Shown here in pieces: positions 46,281-57,009 of a stretch of DNA of 64,000 bases. The notes under the pieces are model-generated. The model was not told where the DNA came from. It made no database searches and worked only from the letters and a program-made list of their open reading frames with translations. Made by a program: the position numbers and the translations under genes. This stretch comes from Leptothermofonsia sichuanensis E412. GTDB taxonomy: Bacteria; Cyanobacteriota; Cyanobacteriia; Leptolyngbyales; Leptolyngbyaceae. The stretch lies in assembly GCF_019891175.1 (NCBI RefSeq), contig NZ_CP072600.1, forward strand, positions 6,014,001-6,078,000. Direction: 5' to 3'. The first letter of the stretch is position 1. Each line of letters starts with the position of its first letter.

Positions 46281-46661
46281 ATGATTCGTTGTTGAACAAC
46301 CGCTCCCCATAAAAGCGGGGGGTGACCCTGAAATGTGTTGCTCTGATTGGGCTAGAGCTATTGCAGGTTGGCAGAAATCACCATACCGTGCCTTGATGCT
46401 AAACTTTAGAACTTATCGGGATTTCGCCTGCTGCTTGCTGCCTGCTGCGCATGGGCATAGCCCTACATAGTTCTGCTTTCTTGCACCAGGATGGTTTCCT
46501 GGCAAGCAGTCTCAGTCTCATCAGATCTCGCTATACTGACAGGTGTAGTGGTTGCGATTAACGTCAGGATCGGTTAAAACACACAACCTGTTCCGTTGTT
46601 TTTTCTGGACTGTCCCCTGATGTCGTTTCTCTAGCGCATTCGTTCACTTGAGGATGTCAGC
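46281..46661. other. 380-base intergenic region
   Basis: No gene. Contains a GTTGTTGAACAAC palindrome (46293-46305) and CCGCT...AGCGG hairpin (46307-46329) just past the stop, possible terminator without T-run. The rest shows no repeats I can name. Confidence 0.5.
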
Positions 46662-47180
46662 TTGCTACCGGATGACGTGAGTAAGAAATCTTCCGTCACG
46701 GGCTGCCCAGTTCCGTCTGAGCAGCAGCCGCTCAATGAATATCGGGAATTGAGCGAGTCCTGGTTTTTTCGTTGGGCGATGCTTGATCTGCCTGCCTATC
46801 TTCGCAAAATGGCGTGGGTCTGGGGTTGGAGTTGGGCGATCGCTGGTCCCGTGGCTGCTGCCAGCTTTCCTCCGGCCAAATATCCGGTTCATTTCTTTGT
46901 GATGGGTGCTGGAGGGGCCAGTTTGCTTCTGTGTCTGGTTTTGCTGAGGCTTTACCTGGGTTGGGCTTATATCAGTTCCCGCCTGTCTGATAGTAAGGTC
47001 TTCTATGAAGAGTCTGGCTGGTATGATGGTCAAATCTGGTCAAAGCCACCGGAAGTCCAGCTCCAGGATCGGCTGGTGGTTACCTACGAGGTAAAACCCC
47101 TGCTTCAACGGTTGCGGAAAACGCTCAGTGTGTTCGCCGTTTCTTTGCTGGGTGGCACCTTCCTCTGGGCAATGCTTTAA
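46662..47180 (+). CDS. CGLD27 family (DUF1230) membrane protein
   Basis: 172 codons from a TTG with AGGA seven bases upstream; GTG five codons later is an alternative. Typical start of the family: TGCPVPSEQQPLNEYRELSESWFF. Two helices (WVWGWSWAIAGPVAAASF; FFVMGAGGASLLLCLVLLRLYLGW), then YISSRLSDSKVFYEESGWYDGQIWSKP, a third helix at the end. CGLD27 is conserved through cyanobacteria, algae and plants and is linked to photosynthesis under stress such as low iron; exact role unknown. Confidence 0.88.
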   Translation: MLPDDVSKKSSVTGCPVPSEQQPLNEYRELSESWFFRWAMLDLPAYLRKMAWVWGWSWAIAGPVAAASFPPAKYPVHFFVMGAGGASLLLCLVLLRLYLGWAYISSRLSDSKVFYEESGWYDGQIWSKPPEVQLQDRLVVTYEVKPLLQRLRKTLSVFAVSLLGGTFLWAML

Positions 47181-47345
47181 ACTGAGCAATGCTTTGAGGG
47201 CGTTTTTGAACAGGCGTTCAGCTTAAAGCCAAAACTTTTCTTTCCGCTGTACCCTTCTGGTGTTAGAGTCTTACCCATGACATCCGAAGGAAGTGAACAT
47301 GATGGGTTGTGCTACGGCTGACCCATTTTACGAATGCTAAAGTGA

Positions 47346-48299
47346 ATGACTAGGGGAAGACGTGTTCAGGCCGCAGAACTGGAAGTGCGGTTACTGCGAG
47401 AGGGAATTATTGAATCGAAACACTATGTCCAGGCAGTTGTTTGTGACAGCCGGGGGCGGACGCTTCTGGTTGCTGGCAATGCAGAAACAGCCACATTTGT
47501 TCGCTCTGGGCTCAAGCCGTTTCAAGCACTGGCGGTCACCACAACCGGCACTCTGGAACGGTATGGGCTGACTGATCGCGACCTGGCAATTATCTGTAGC
47601 TCTCACCAGGGCAGGCTGGAGCAGGTGCGGCAGGCGTTTAATGTACTCTGGCGCAGCGATGTGGACCCTTCCCATTTGCAATGTCCAGTCCCACCAGGGA
47701 AGCGCAGCCCTTTAGAGTACAATTGTTCTGGTAAACACGCTGGAATGCTCGCTGTTTGTCAGCAGCGCAACTGGCCTCTGAACAGCTATTTGCAGCGCAG
47801 TCACCCTGTTCAACAATTGATCATTCAAAAGGTCGCCGAACTCCTGCGAATGCCCGCCGAGGAATTTATCAGTGCCCGTGATGACTGTGGAGCACCCACT
47901 TACTTTTTGCAACTTGGACAAATTGCTTCTCTTTACGCGCTCCTTTCAGCCAGCGAAAATCTGGATATGGAACGCATTGTGCGGGCGATGACCCATCATC
48001 CGGCAATGGTTTCAGGGAATGGTGAATTTGATACGGAACTGATGCGCCTGACGGAAGGGGAACTGGTGAGTAAGTCTGGAGCGGAGGGCATTCAGTGCAT
48101 TGGGCGACTGGGGGAAGGATTGGGTCTGGCGATTAAGGTGATGGATGGTGCCAGGCGGGCGAAATATGCTGTTGCTATTCACCTGCTCAAGCAGATGGGT
48201 TGGATTACCCCCGCTGTCTCAGAAACCCTGGCAGAAAACTTTATGACCCTCAGTAAAGTCACTCGTCTGGAGGTATCAGGGGACTTGTCCATGCTATAG
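47346..48299 (+). CDS. Asparaginase (ReAV/AnsA-like, type III)
   Basis: 317 codons. Matches the L-asparaginase family named after Rhizobium etli AnsA, not the E. coli type I/II. Conserved stretches: LREGIIESKHYVQAVVCD, RSGLKPFQALAV, CSSHQGRLEQV (Ser-Ser-His), YNCSGKHAGMLAVC (SGKH), RDDCGAPTYFL, HPAMVSGNGEFDTELM, KSGAEGIQCIGRLG. These include the Ser-Lys and Cys-Lys-Asp residues of the known active site. It releases ammonia from asparagine. No signal peptide. Single gene. Confidence 0.92.
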   Translation: MTRGRRVQAAELEVRLLREGIIESKHYVQAVVCDSRGRTLLVAGNAETATFVRSGLKPFQALAVTTTGTLERYGLTDRDLAIICSSHQGRLEQVRQAFNVLWRSDVDPSHLQCPVPPGKRSPLEYNCSGKHAGMLAVCQQRNWPLNSYLQRSHPVQQLIIQKVAELLRMPAEEFISARDDCGAPTYFLQLGQIASLYALLSASENLDMERIVRAMTHHPAMVSGNGEFDTELMRLTEGELVSKSGAEGIQCIGRLGEGLGLAIKVMDGARRAKYAVAIHLLKQMGWITPAVSETLAENFMTLSKVTRLEVSGDLSML

Positions 48300-48460
48300 C
48301 AGAAGACAGGGGGAAGGCGACGGGGAAAGCAGATTTTTCACCCTCTTCCTTGTCCCCTTCCCTTGCTATAAGGGGCAGCCAGAGTCATGCCACTGGCCCA
48401 CTAAATCCTGTTAACTCGAGGATAAGACTGCTAAGATCGCTAAAAATTCGTTCCTCTCCC

Positions 48461-50371
48461 ATGAGTGATACTGTTCTACACGTCAAAGACCTGGAAGTTC
48501 AATTTCTGACTGACGCAAAACCCATTCGTGCCGTTGACCGTATTTCCTTTGAGATTAAACGAGGACAGACCCTTGGAATTGTGGGAGAGTCGGGTTCGGG
48601 AAAATCGGTAACGGCTCTGTCTGTCATGCGTCTGGTGCCTCCGCCGGGGCAGGTGACAAGGGGTGAATCACTCTTTTGGGGGGCGGAAGGGGGGCAACCT
48701 GTTGATCTCCTCCAGTTACCCAACCGCCAGATGGAAGACTATCGGGGAGGAGAGATCTCGATGATCTTTCAGGAACCGATGAGTTCCCTCAACCCGGTTT
48801 ACACCATTGGGTTTCAACTGGTAGAAGCAATTCAACTGCACAAGCGATTAACCAGGGCAGAGGCAGAACGAGAAGCGATCGCCCGTTTGCAGGAAGTGCG
48901 CCTGCTCCCCGATGACACTGAGTTACGGCAGCGGGTTGTGGATGAATTTCACCAGACCAGTGCAGCCCCACCGGGCGATCGCGACATTGAGCGGCAGATT
49001 AACCGCCAAAAAATGGCATTTCTTAACCGCTATCCCCACGAACTATCAGGGGGACAGATGCAGCGGGTGATGATTGCCATGGCGATCGCCTGTGACCCGG
49101 CTCTGCTGATCGCAGATGAACCCACCACGGCACTGGATGTGACTGTACAGGCAACCATTCTGGACTTGCTGCGGGATCTGCGCGATCGGCGGGGCATGTC
49201 CATCATGTTCATCACCCACGACCTGGGGATCATTGCTGAAATTGCTGACTATGTCGCTGTCATGTACCAGGGCAAGATCGTAGAAGCTGGTCCAGTCTGG
49301 CAAATCTTCTCTGCTCCTCAGCACCCCTATACCAAAGGCTTGCTCACCTGTCGTCCCCAGCCGAACCGCCGCCTGCGCCGCTTGCCCACCGTTTCTGACT
49401 TTATGCAGGTGAGCACAACGCCCACTGGAGAACTGGTGATTGAGCAACGGGAAACGGATGTAGAGCAGGCTCTGAAACTGGCAGAAGAAGTGAGTGATTC
49501 TGATCTAGAACAACGATTGTCTTCACTTCAGAAGCAGCAGCCCCTGCTATCTGTGCGTGACCTTCAGGTTGCCTTTCCGATTCGGGGGATCTTTGGACAG
49601 ACCCGCCGCTACTTGCTGGCAGTTAACGGCGTTACGTTTGATGTTTATCCCGGTGAAACCCTGGGTCTGGTGGGAGAGTCAGGGTGTGGCAAATCGACCC
49701 TGGCACGGGCAATTTTGCACCTGATCAAACCCAGCAGTGGTCAGGTCATTTTTGATGGAGATGATGTCACAGCCCTGCCTCAGGACCAGTTGCGTCTGCT
49801 CCGGCGAGAAATGCAAATTATTTTCCAGAACCCTTTTGGAGCGCTGGATCCCCGGATGTCCGTTGGGGCAGCCATCATGGAACCGATGCGAATTCACCGC
49901 CAACCCAATCAGCGTCGGGAGCAGCGCGATCGGGCAGTGTATTTGCTGGAGCGGGTTGGGCTGGGTGCAGATGCCTTAAACCGCTACCCCCATGAGTTTT
50001 CTGGCGGTCAACGTCAGCGCATCTGTATTGCTCGATCGCTGGCATTGAATCCTAAGTTCATCATTTGTGATGAATCGGTTTCAGCCCTGGATGTGTCGGT
50101 GCAGGCTCAGGTACTCAACCTGCTGAAAGAGCTACAGGGTGAGTTTAATCTGACCTATATCTTTATCTCCCATGATCTGAGTGTGGTTAAGTTCATGAGC
50201 GATCGCATTATGGTCATGAATCGGGGGGCGATCGAAGAAATCGGTCCCTCAGAGCAAATCTATCGCCAGCCCCAAAAGGCGTACACCCAACAGCTTATTG
50301 CAGCAATTCCAGTCGGCAGCTTAGATCGAATCCGTGAACGTCAGGCGCAGCGAGGCATTTCAGTGCATTAG
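48461..50371 (+). CDS. Fused di/oligopeptide ABC transporter ATPase (two nucleotide-binding domains)
   Basis: Start chosen at [15 protein letters not shown], 636 codons. The ORF contains two ABC ATPase domains of the DppD and DppF types in one chain. Domain 1: P-loop [33 protein letters not shown] linker (residues 300-370) ends with the family oligopeptide C-terminal motif HPYTKGLL. Domain 2: [32 protein letters not shown], and a final [10 protein letters not shown]. In D of Walker B, domain 2 has DES rather than DEP. No permease or binding-protein gene is next to it, so it serves subunits encoded elsewhere. Confidence 0.93.
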   Translation: MSDTVLHVKDLEVQFLTDAKPIRAVDRISFEIKRGQTLGIVGESGSGKSVTALSVMRLVPPPGQVTRGESLFWGAEGGQPVDLLQLPNRQMEDYRGGEISMIFQEPMSSLNPVYTIGFQLVEAIQLHKRLTRAEAEREAIARLQEVRLLPDDTELRQRVVDEFHQTSAAPPGDRDIERQINRQKMAFLNRYPHELSGGQMQRVMIAMAIACDPALLIADEPTTALDVTVQATILDLLRDLRDRRGMSIMFITHDLGIIAEIADYVAVMYQGKIVEAGPVWQIFSAPQHPYTKGLLTCRPQPNRRLRRLPTVSDFMQVSTTPTGELVIEQRETDVEQALKLAEEVSDSDLEQRLSSLQKQQPLLSVRDLQVAFPIRGIFGQTRRYLLAVNGVTFDVYPGETLGLVGESGCGKSTLARAILHLIKPSSGQVIFDGDDVTALPQDQLRLLRREMQIIFQNPFGALDPRMSVGAAIMEPMRIHRQPNQRREQRDRAVYLLERVGLGADALNRYPHEFSGGQRQRICIARSLALNPKFIICDESVSALDVSVQAQVLNLLKELQGEFNLTYIFISHDLSVVKFMSDRIMVMNRGAIEEIGPSEQIYRQPQKAYTQQLIAAIPVGSLDRIRERQAQRGISVH

Positions 50372-50510
50372 CCTTCTGGGATGGGGAGTGGGGATGAGTG
50401 GGTGAACCCCTAGAGCATCGGTACAGTATTCCAGGAAATCGGATTTCTGGTGAGAAATTCAACGAAACCTGGGTATCCGGTAGAAGAAATCCAATTTCTG
50501 TACCGGCGCT

Positions 50511-52124
50511 CTAGAAAGAGAACACCATCCGCACATAAAATTCCCAAACTGTACTGGAACGGCGATTATTAGGGTTCGTCACAATGATCAGTCCAGGAGT
50601 GAAGCTAATGTTTTCGTTAAACAAAAAGCTATAAAACCCTTCAATGTTGGTCTGGGTTGCATTGCCCAGGTCCCTGGTTACAAATGGTTGCCCGATCGCC
50701 AGTCCGGCGGTTGAGTCTGGAATCACAATATTGCGCACGATGGTGCCAATCGCCCAGGTCTGGGGAGTCAGGTCGAGGGACTGTCCCAGGAATGGATTAA
50801 ACCCGCGATAGGTGCCAATGCCATAGCGACCAAAGATGGCCAACTGTTTGTTCCAGGTCCACTCCACATTAATGCCACCGGCATAAATATCCATGCCATT
50901 GATGGCAGCGCGGGTAAATTGAAGCCGGGTCACCAGATCCCGGTTCAGCACATATTCCAGTTCCAGACTGCCCTGGGAGCGATCGCCAAACAAGCCACCA
51001 TCCGTCGTACCTGCCTGGGGGCGATCGGCATCGGTAGCCGCATAGAGTGCCCTGATCGATAGGGAGGATCCCCCTGGTTGCCAGCGAACCACCGCCCCCG
51101 CCCCCCCCGGACGATCTACCTGATTCTGGATAATCAGCGGATTATTCATGAAAAAACTGGAAGCAAAGTTTCGATCCGAATCATTGGCGAATCGGTTGTA
51201 GTCGATAAAATCTCTGGGGTTAAGACGGCTACCTACCGTCAGACTGAAATCGGGTGTGGGCTGAAATGTATAGTGCAGCTTGCTGACCCGCACAGCTCTG
51301 TCCACCCCGACGTAATCCAATCCACCACCACCTGCCAGCAATCCCAGGGTTCCCAGTAAATTGACTCCCTGCCGGCTCTGGGCTGAACTGACCGCATCCC
51401 CCCCATCATTGCCCAACTCCAGTTGGGTTCGTAGCAGGTCTTTGCCCGAAAAACTGGTTTGCAGATCAAGCCGGGTGCGCGATACCACTGTGAGCGGTGC
51501 TCCAGAGCCATCGGTGATCAGTGCAGCAGTCTGCCCGGTCAGCCGGGTGGTAGTCGAAAATTGGCGTTCTTCCCGCGTGTCCAGTCGGCTATCCAGGCTG
51601 TCAAGCCGGCCATCCAGGCTGGTGGCAATCCCGCCGTAGGACTGCTGAAGCCGCCGCAGAGTGGAAAAGTCTTCTCGAATTCTGGCAATCTCACCCGTGG
51701 TCAGCAATTCCTCCAGCCTTAGAAAAACCTGACTCAGAACCGCTACAAACTCATACCGGCTCAGCGGGCGGTTACCTCGAAAAACCTTATCTGGGTAGCC
51801 CCTGAACACGTCATAGCGTTCAATCAGAGATTGCAGTGCCTGGTATGCCCAATCAGATGGACGAACATCATCCAGTTCAGCAATCGAGCGAATCTGCGCC
51901 ATTGGCTCCATTTCGTCGGCAAACTCAGGGCAGCCCAGGGGAGGGCGATCGCCCTCCAACCCTTCCGTTGCCGCCAGACAACTCTCCGCATTCGCAGAAG
52001 ACTGAGTGCCATTAGTGACTGGGGTCACGACTTCTTGGGGAACTGGCGCAGCCATCAAAACTAATGTCTGGGAGAAAACAAACCAGCCACACAGCCCCCC
52101 AGACAGCCAATTCACTTCTCTCAC
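50511..52124 (-). CDS. SLH-domain outer membrane porin (OprB/iron-uptake type)
   Basis: Start chosen at a GTG (VREVNWLSGG) with GAGG nine bases upstream, giving a signal peptide ending near MAAPVPQ; 537 codons. An S-layer homology region follows: MAQIRSIAELDDVRPSDWAYQALQSLIERY, GYPDKVFRGNRPLSRYEFVAVLSQVFLRLEEL. A coiled coil (REDFSTLRRLQQSYGGIATSLDGRLDSLDSRL) links to a carbohydrate-selective OprB-like beta barrel from residue 190 to the end FYVRMVFSF, with terminal Phe as in outer-membrane barrels. In cyanobacteria this class imports iron and inorganic ions. Confidence 0.9.
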   Translation of the reverse strand: MREVNWLSGGLCGWFVFSQTLVLMAAPVPQEVVTPVTNGTQSSANAESCLAATEGLEGDRPPLGCPEFADEMEPMAQIRSIAELDDVRPSDWAYQALQSLIERYDVFRGYPDKVFRGNRPLSRYEFVAVLSQVFLRLEELLTTGEIARIREDFSTLRRLQQSYGGIATSLDGRLDSLDSRLDTREERQFSTTTRLTGQTAALITDGSGAPLTVVSRTRLDLQTSFSGKDLLRTQLELGNDGGDAVSSAQSRQGVNLLGTLGLLAGGGGLDYVGVDRAVRVSKLHYTFQPTPDFSLTVGSRLNPRDFIDYNRFANDSDRNFASSFFMNNPLIIQNQVDRPGGAGAVVRWQPGGSSLSIRALYAATDADRPQAGTTDGGLFGDRSQGSLELEYVLNRDLVTRLQFTRAAINGMDIYAGGINVEWTWNKQLAIFGRYGIGTYRGFNPFLGQSLDLTPQTWAIGTIVRNIVIPDSTAGLAIGQPFVTRDLGNATQTNIEGFYSFLFNENISFTPGLIIVTNPNNRRSSTVWEFYVRMVFSF

Positions 52125-52276
52125 ATTGCAATCCTCAGCCAGTCGTCGATCAGGTAGCTCTTTACACAAAAACAACCCACATCCGGTTCTATCAGGAGTA
52201 TTTGAGAAAGAGAGGACAGTCAACCAGCACCGGACTGTGGGTCACAGACTCACTGACCAGACGATTACTCCATCCA

Positions 52277-52705
52277 TTAAACCGTTGCCGCTTCCTGATC
52301 GGCTGTCCGGGTAGAGCGATGGGTACTGAGTTGAATCAACTCAACCTTATATCCATCGGGATCTTCAACAAAGGCAATCACCGTCGAACCATGCTTCATT
52401 GGACCAGGTTCACGGGTAACTTTGCCGCCACGCTCTTTAATCGCCTCACAGGTGGCATAAATGTCATCGACCCCGATCGCAATATGACCATAGGCGTCAC
52501 CGAGATTGTACTGATCCTTCCCCCAGTTGTAGGTCAACTCGAGAACGGTATGGTCTGATTCGTTGCCATAGCCCACAAACGCTAGCGTAAATTCACCCCC
52601 CGGATAGTCTTTTTGGCGGAGCAACTTCATGCCCAGGACATCGCAGTAGAACTTGAGAGATTCTTCCAGATTGCCAACACGCAGCATTGTATGAAGTAGT
52701 CGCAT
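52277..52705 (-). CDS. gloA: Lactoylglutathione lyase (glyoxalase I)
   Basis: 142 codons. Detoxifies methylglyoxal with glutathione. Metal ligands of the family are in place: His5 (RLLHTMLRV), Glu near 56 ([10 protein letters not shown]), His near 74 (YGHIAIGV) and Glu near 122 (GYKVELIQL). DPDGY and [12 protein letters not shown] are also diagnostic. Length and order match Ni/Co-type E. coli GloA. Separate unit; STRR heptamers start six bases upstream of the ATG. Confidence 0.95.
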   Translation of the reverse strand: MRLLHTMLRVGNLEESLKFYCDVLGMKLLRQKDYPGGEFTLAFVGYGNESDHTVLELTYNWGKDQYNLGDAYGHIAIGVDDIYATCEAIKERGGKVTREPGPMKHGSTVIAFVEDPDGYKVELIQLSTHRSTRTADQEAATV

Positions 52706-52710
52706 AGGAT

Positions 52711-52791
52711 TTGGTAGGTGGTAGGTGGTAGGTGGCAGGTAGTGGGTAGTTGCCGGTTATGAGTTCTGGATTCTGGATTCTGGATTCTGAG
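52711..52791. repeat. Two STRR heptamer tracts
   Basis: GGTAGGTGGTAGGTGGTAGG (heptamer GGTAGGT, 52712-52740) and TTCTGGA three times plus TTCTGAG (52764-52791). They lie in the gap upstream of gloA; typical filamentous-cyanobacterial repeats. Confidence 0.9.
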
Positions 52792-52892
52792 TTGAGAGAC
52801 TTCGCTCCACTGACTGTCCACTTTTAATTCTTAACGTTTAGTTTTCAACTCCAGGAGTTCTTCCATACCCGATTCCCTCATCATTCTGCCAA

Positions 52893-53816
52893 CTAAAGGG
52901 GACCAATTGCGAGGGTTTTGACCTGTTTAGCTCCAGTCCGCGGCGGCGGTTGAAAGGTCAGTGTGGTTATGGTGGGGTCGGCAGCCCGACGCAAAATACG
53001 TTCGCTGATCAGCACATCGTACCCATCGGATTGACCGGACAGGATAATTTGCTGTAGCGTTGCCGTTTTGGGATCCACAAAGGCTCGAATGGTAAAGCCC
53101 TGTTTATCTTTATATTCATAGACATACAACGCTTGCCCGTTAATCGTTTCAGTTGTTCCCTGGATGGCGGTCTCATCAGATAACCCCAGATCTTTCTGCA
53201 CCTCTGGATCTGCCAGTGCTCCCTGGGCAATGGTTTCCCTGGCGGCGGGTGAAACTTCTAAAAACCAGAGGGAAGACATCCCAATCCAGTAGTTGTCTTC
53301 GACCTGTCCAAATTGTTTGTATGGAGTGACCATGTACTGCTTCAAGCCAGGGCGTGAGATCCAGACCTGCTTACCATCTGAGATGACGATACTGTCTGGT
53401 TGTTTGGGGTCTTTTGAGTCAGGGAATACAATCTCAGCCCGGAACTTGTTGGGAGATTGGACAATGGTGGTGGCTCTGGCCGTCGAGGTCAGACTGGTAC
53501 TGCCGGAGGTTGCTTTCACTTGAATTTCTGACTCGGTACGGTAGCGATCGCTCTGGAAAAAAGCCGCACTGGCTTTTGCCAGCAAAGCCAGGTCGAGCTT
53601 GTCCCCAACTTGGCTAAGAATTCTGGGCGCATCGATCAATGGCAGGGAGGAAATGGGTAAATTGGATGGGTAACCCTGGTTGGACCTCACACCCAGAGTT
53701 GCCTGGGGAAAAATAGTTGCCTCAGCGGGAACTGAGAGAATTCTGGACCCGCCAATGATTTCTCCAGATACAACCCAACAACCCAACACAGCAACCGTTC
53801 TGACAAGCACATTCAT
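52893..53816 (-). CDS. Exported LolA-like protein (DUF2092-type)
   Basis: 307 codons. Signal peptide (VAVLGCWVVSGEIIGG..SVPAEA). The mature protein has the LolA/LolB-like half-barrel order: AFFQSDRYRTESEIQVKA, TSTARATTIVQSPNKFRAEI, SIVISDGKQVWISRPGLKQYMVT, TINGQALYVYEYKDKQGFTIRAFVDPKTATLQQIIL. Such proteins move or measure lipids between membranes; substrate unknown. Divergent from the GGDEF-EAL gene. Confidence 0.75.
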   Translation of the reverse strand: MNVLVRTVAVLGCWVVSGEIIGGSRILSVPAEATIFPQATLGVRSNQGYPSNLPISSLPLIDAPRILSQVGDKLDLALLAKASAAFFQSDRYRTESEIQVKATSGSTSLTSTARATTIVQSPNKFRAEIVFPDSKDPKQPDSIVISDGKQVWISRPGLKQYMVTPYKQFGQVEDNYWIGMSSLWFLEVSPAARETIAQGALADPEVQKDLGLSDETAIQGTTETINGQALYVYEYKDKQGFTIRAFVDPKTATLQQIILSGQSDGYDVLISERILRRAADPTITTLTFQPPPRTGAKQVKTLAIGPL

Positions 53817-53949
53817 GGTTAGATGATTTGTTCCGCTACGATATTAGTCCTGATCAGGCCTGAAAATGAATCCTTTCCTCCGGGATTAAAAAAACGATTA
53901 CAGATTGAGTGGGTGTGGCAACAACTGATGGAAATATAACCGTGACTAT

Positions 53950-56900
53950 ATGACTGCACTATGGACAGCGTTTGAGAACAGCCCGCTGGGTGTCTTTGTT
54001 TTAAGGGTTGATCAGTCTGGGGACAATGGTAACTCGAATACTATTTTTTGCCTGGAAACCATGAACCCCGCTTTTGCGAAACAGTTTGGCATCACAATGC
54101 ATGACCCCAAGGGGTTTAACCACGGTCATGCAACCACTGTACAACCGAGCTATCCCCTCAAACTTCCAGGTACAGTTGCCGATGTGACCGACTCCTACGC
54201 CAGAAAGTGTCTTGATAGGAAACAGTCGATTTCCTTTTTTTTCCCGCCTGGACTGGAGCGATCGCCGACGCTCACAATCACCCTGTTCCCAGTCGTTCAA
54301 TCCGATGGTTCGGTTCCCCAAATTGTTGGAATTTGCCAGGATATAGAAATGCCCCTGGGAGAAAGCCAGCAACGATTGTCAAAATTAATTGACGCGCTGC
54401 CAGGGATTGTGTTCTCCTGTGTCAACGACGGGGAATGGTCCATGAGCTACCTGAGTCAGGGCTGTCTGGAACTGACCGGGTACTCCAGCAAAGACCTGGT
54501 CGGAAAGGATCGCACGGTTTCTTACAATTCCATCACCTTTCCTGAAGACCTGCCAGCAGTGCTGGCAGCCATCGACCGGGCAATTGAACGCCATGAGCCT
54601 TATGTCATCGAATATCGCATCCTGACCCGTTCAGGGCAGGAAAAGTGGCTTTGGGAAAAGGGGCACGGCATTTATGACAGCCGTGGTGAACCGATTAGCC
54701 TGGAAGGCTTTATCACGGATATTACAGAACTGAAACAGGCGGAAGCCGCCCTGGGGAGGGCAGAAGCCAAATATCGTAGCATCTTTGAAAATGCCGTCGA
54801 GGGCATCTTTCAAACAACACCAGATGGCCGCTATCTGACCGCCAATCCCATGCTGGCAAAGATTTATGGCTATGACACGCCAGAAGAGTTGATGGCAACC
54901 TTGACCGACATCAGCCGCCAGCTTTATGTCGATGCCAGCAGACGGCAGACATTTATTGATCTTTTGCAGAAAGAGGATGCCGTGTGGGGGTTTGAGTCCC
55001 AAATCTACCGGAAAGATGGCAGCATCATCTGGATTTCAGAAAATGCTCATACTATCCGCGACCCGGATGGTCAACTCCTGGGGTTTGAAGGAACAGTTGA
55101 AGACATTACCGCCCGAAAACAGTCAGAGGACGAACTGCGCCAGCGAGATAACCTTCTGCAAGGCGTTGCAGAAGCAACCAGCCACCTGCTGACGGACACT
55201 GACTATGACGTGGCGATCGCCAAAGCCCTTGCCACCCTGGGAAAAGTGGTGAATGTAGACCGGGTTTACATCTATCAAAACCATCCCCACCCGGCAACAG
55301 GCGAACCTGCCATGAGTATGCGGTATGAATGGGTCAGTCAAACGGTGGAACCCTCCATCCACCAGCCCCACTGGCAAAACCAGCCCTATAGTGCCTTTGG
55401 CATGACCCGCTGGTATGAAACGTTTCTCCAGGGTCGTTCCATCAGTGGGATCGTCAGCCAGTTTCCCGCTTTAGAACAGGAGCTTTTAGGCAAAGACCAG
55501 ATCCTCTCTATCCTGATGGTGCCGATTCTGATGGATGACCGGCTCTGGGGATACATTGGCTTTGATGACTGCCACGCCGAACGTCTGTGGTCCACATCGG
55601 AAGAGTCCATTTTGTTAACCATGGCTGCCAGTTTCGGGGGGGCGATCAAGCGTCAACAAGCAGAGGCAACTATCCGCTATCAGGCGTTTCATGATTTATT
55701 AACTGGCTTACCCAACCGGATGCTGTTTAACGATCGCCTGCCCCTGGCACTGGCAAACGCTAACCGCTACAGTAACATGCTGGCAGTGATGTTCCTCGAT
55801 CTGGACCGGTTCAAAACCATCAACGACACCCTGGGACATGCCGTGGGTGATCTGTTGCTACAGGCAGTGGCTCAACGTCTTGCTGGCTGTACGCGCAAGG
55901 GAGACACGGTCGCTCGCTGGGGTGGCGATGAGTTTACCCTGCTGCTACCCCAAATTCAATGCGCTGAGGATGCGGCTAAAGCTGCCCAGCGCATCATCGA
56001 CTCCCTGAAACCAGCCTTTCATCTGGAAGGGCGGGAACTTTACATCAGCAGCAGTATTGGAATTGCACTCTATCCCGCCGATGGCGATGATGCCCAAACA
56101 CTGCTCAAGAATGCGGATGCTGCCCTCTACCGGGTGAAAGAACAGGGTCGCAACGGTTATCAAATTTATACTCCTGCGATCAATTCCAAAGCAACGGAAT
56201 TGCTGACACTGGAAAGCTACCTGCACCATGCCCTAGAGCGCAACGAATTTGTGATTCACTATCAACCCCAGGTCAACACCCGTACCTGGGAAGTCAGCCG
56301 GATGGAAGCCCTGGTGCGCTGGATTCACCCTGAGTTGGGATTCGTCTCACCCCGGACATTTATTCCATTGGCAGAGGAGAATGGGTTGATCTCCGCGATT
56401 GGTGAGTGGGTGCTGCAAACAGCCTGTGCCCAAAGTAAGGCCTGGCAGGCTGCCGGAATTGCGCCTCTACGGATTGCGGTCAACCTTTCAGCCCGGCAGT
56501 TTCAAGAGGCTCACTTGGTAGAAACAATCACCAGAATTCTGAGTGAAACTCAACTGGAAGCCAGATACCTGGAACTGGAAATTACTGAAACAACAGCGAT
56601 GCAGAATATGGATTTTACCTTGTCGATCCTGAAAGCTCTGCATGACATGGGGATCCACATTTCGCTGGATGACTTCGGCACTGGCTATTCTTCCCTGGGT
56701 TACTTGAAAAAGTTTCCACTGCATACGTTAAAGATCGACCAGTCCTTTGTCAAAGACCTGACCACAGATACTCACGACGCGGCAATTGTCAGAACCATCC
56801 TTGCCCTGGGGCAGGGCTTGAATTTGAGTGTGGTGGCTGAAGGGGTTGAAACCAGGGAACAGTTGGAATATCTGCGATCGCTCAACTGTTACGAAATGCA

Positions 56901-57009
56901 GGGTTATCTGTTTAGCAAACCGATGACTGCAACCGAGGCAACCGATTTTCTGCGCAACAACCGGGTAGCAGAGTGCTATAGCCCTTTTCAGGGGTGTAAG
57001 GTACCGTGA
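53950..57009 (+). CDS. PAS-PAS-PAS-GAF-GGDEF-EAL cyclic-di-GMP enzyme (1019 aa)
   Basis: Domains: N-terminal PAS-like (1-125), PAS (135-260), PAS (270-395, IFENAVEGIFQTTPDGRYLTANP), GAF (400-570), GGDEF with Gly658-Gly-Asp-Glu-Phe (RWGGDEFTLLL) and an RKGD inhibition site eight residues before it, EAL with Glu786-Ala-Leu (EALVRWIHPELG), LEITETTAM, and LDDFGTGYSSLGYLK. Both catalytic motifs are intact, so it could make and degrade c-di-GMP. No membrane segment. The last ten codons (CYSPFQGCKVP) and the stop lie within a family-1 repeat. Confidence 0.93.
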   Translation: MTALWTAFENSPLGVFVLRVDQSGDNGNSNTIFCLETMNPAFAKQFGITMHDPKGFNHGHATTVQPSYPLKLPGTVADVTDSYARKCLDRKQSISFFFPPGLERSPTLTITLFPVVQSDGSVPQIVGICQDIEMPLGESQQRLSKLIDALPGIVFSCVNDGEWSMSYLSQGCLELTGYSSKDLVGKDRTVSYNSITFPEDLPAVLAAIDRAIERHEPYVIEYRILTRSGQEKWLWEKGHGIYDSRGEPISLEGFITDITELKQAEAALGRAEAKYRSIFENAVEGIFQTTPDGRYLTANPMLAKIYGYDTPEELMATLTDISRQLYVDASRRQTFIDLLQKEDAVWGFESQIYRKDGSIIWISENAHTIRDPDGQLLGFEGTVEDITARKQSEDELRQRDNLLQGVAEATSHLLTDTDYDVAIAKALATLGKVVNVDRVYIYQNHPHPATGEPAMSMRYEWVSQTVEPSIHQPHWQNQPYSAFGMTRWYETFLQGRSISGIVSQFPALEQELLGKDQILSILMVPILMDDRLWGYIGFDDCHAERLWSTSEESILLTMAASFGGAIKRQQAEATIRYQAFHDLLTGLPNRMLFNDRLPLALANANRYSNMLAVMFLDLDRFKTINDTLGHAVGDLLLQAVAQRLAGCTRKGDTVARWGGDEFTLLLPQIQCAEDAAKAAQRIIDSLKPAFHLEGRELYISSSIGIALYPADGDDAQTLLKNADAALYRVKEQGRNGYQIYTPAINSKATELLTLESYLHHALERNEFVIHYQPQVNTRTWEVSRMEALVRWIHPELGFVSPRTFIPLAEENGLISAIGEWVLQTACAQSKAWQAAGIAPLRIAVNLSARQFQEAHLVETITRILSETQLEARYLELEITETTAMQNMDFTLSILKALHDMGIHISLDDFGTGYSSLGYLKKFPLHTLKIDQSFVKDLTTDTHDAAIVRTILALGQGLNLSVVAEGVETREQLEYLRSLNCYEMQGYLFSKPMTATEATDFLRNNRVAECYSPFQGCKVP

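Noticed and set aside
52711-52791. Regular short repeats considered as a CRISPR array
   Set aside because: The units are contiguous heptamers with no spacers; they are STRR repeats. No CRISPR array or cas gene is seen in the window.
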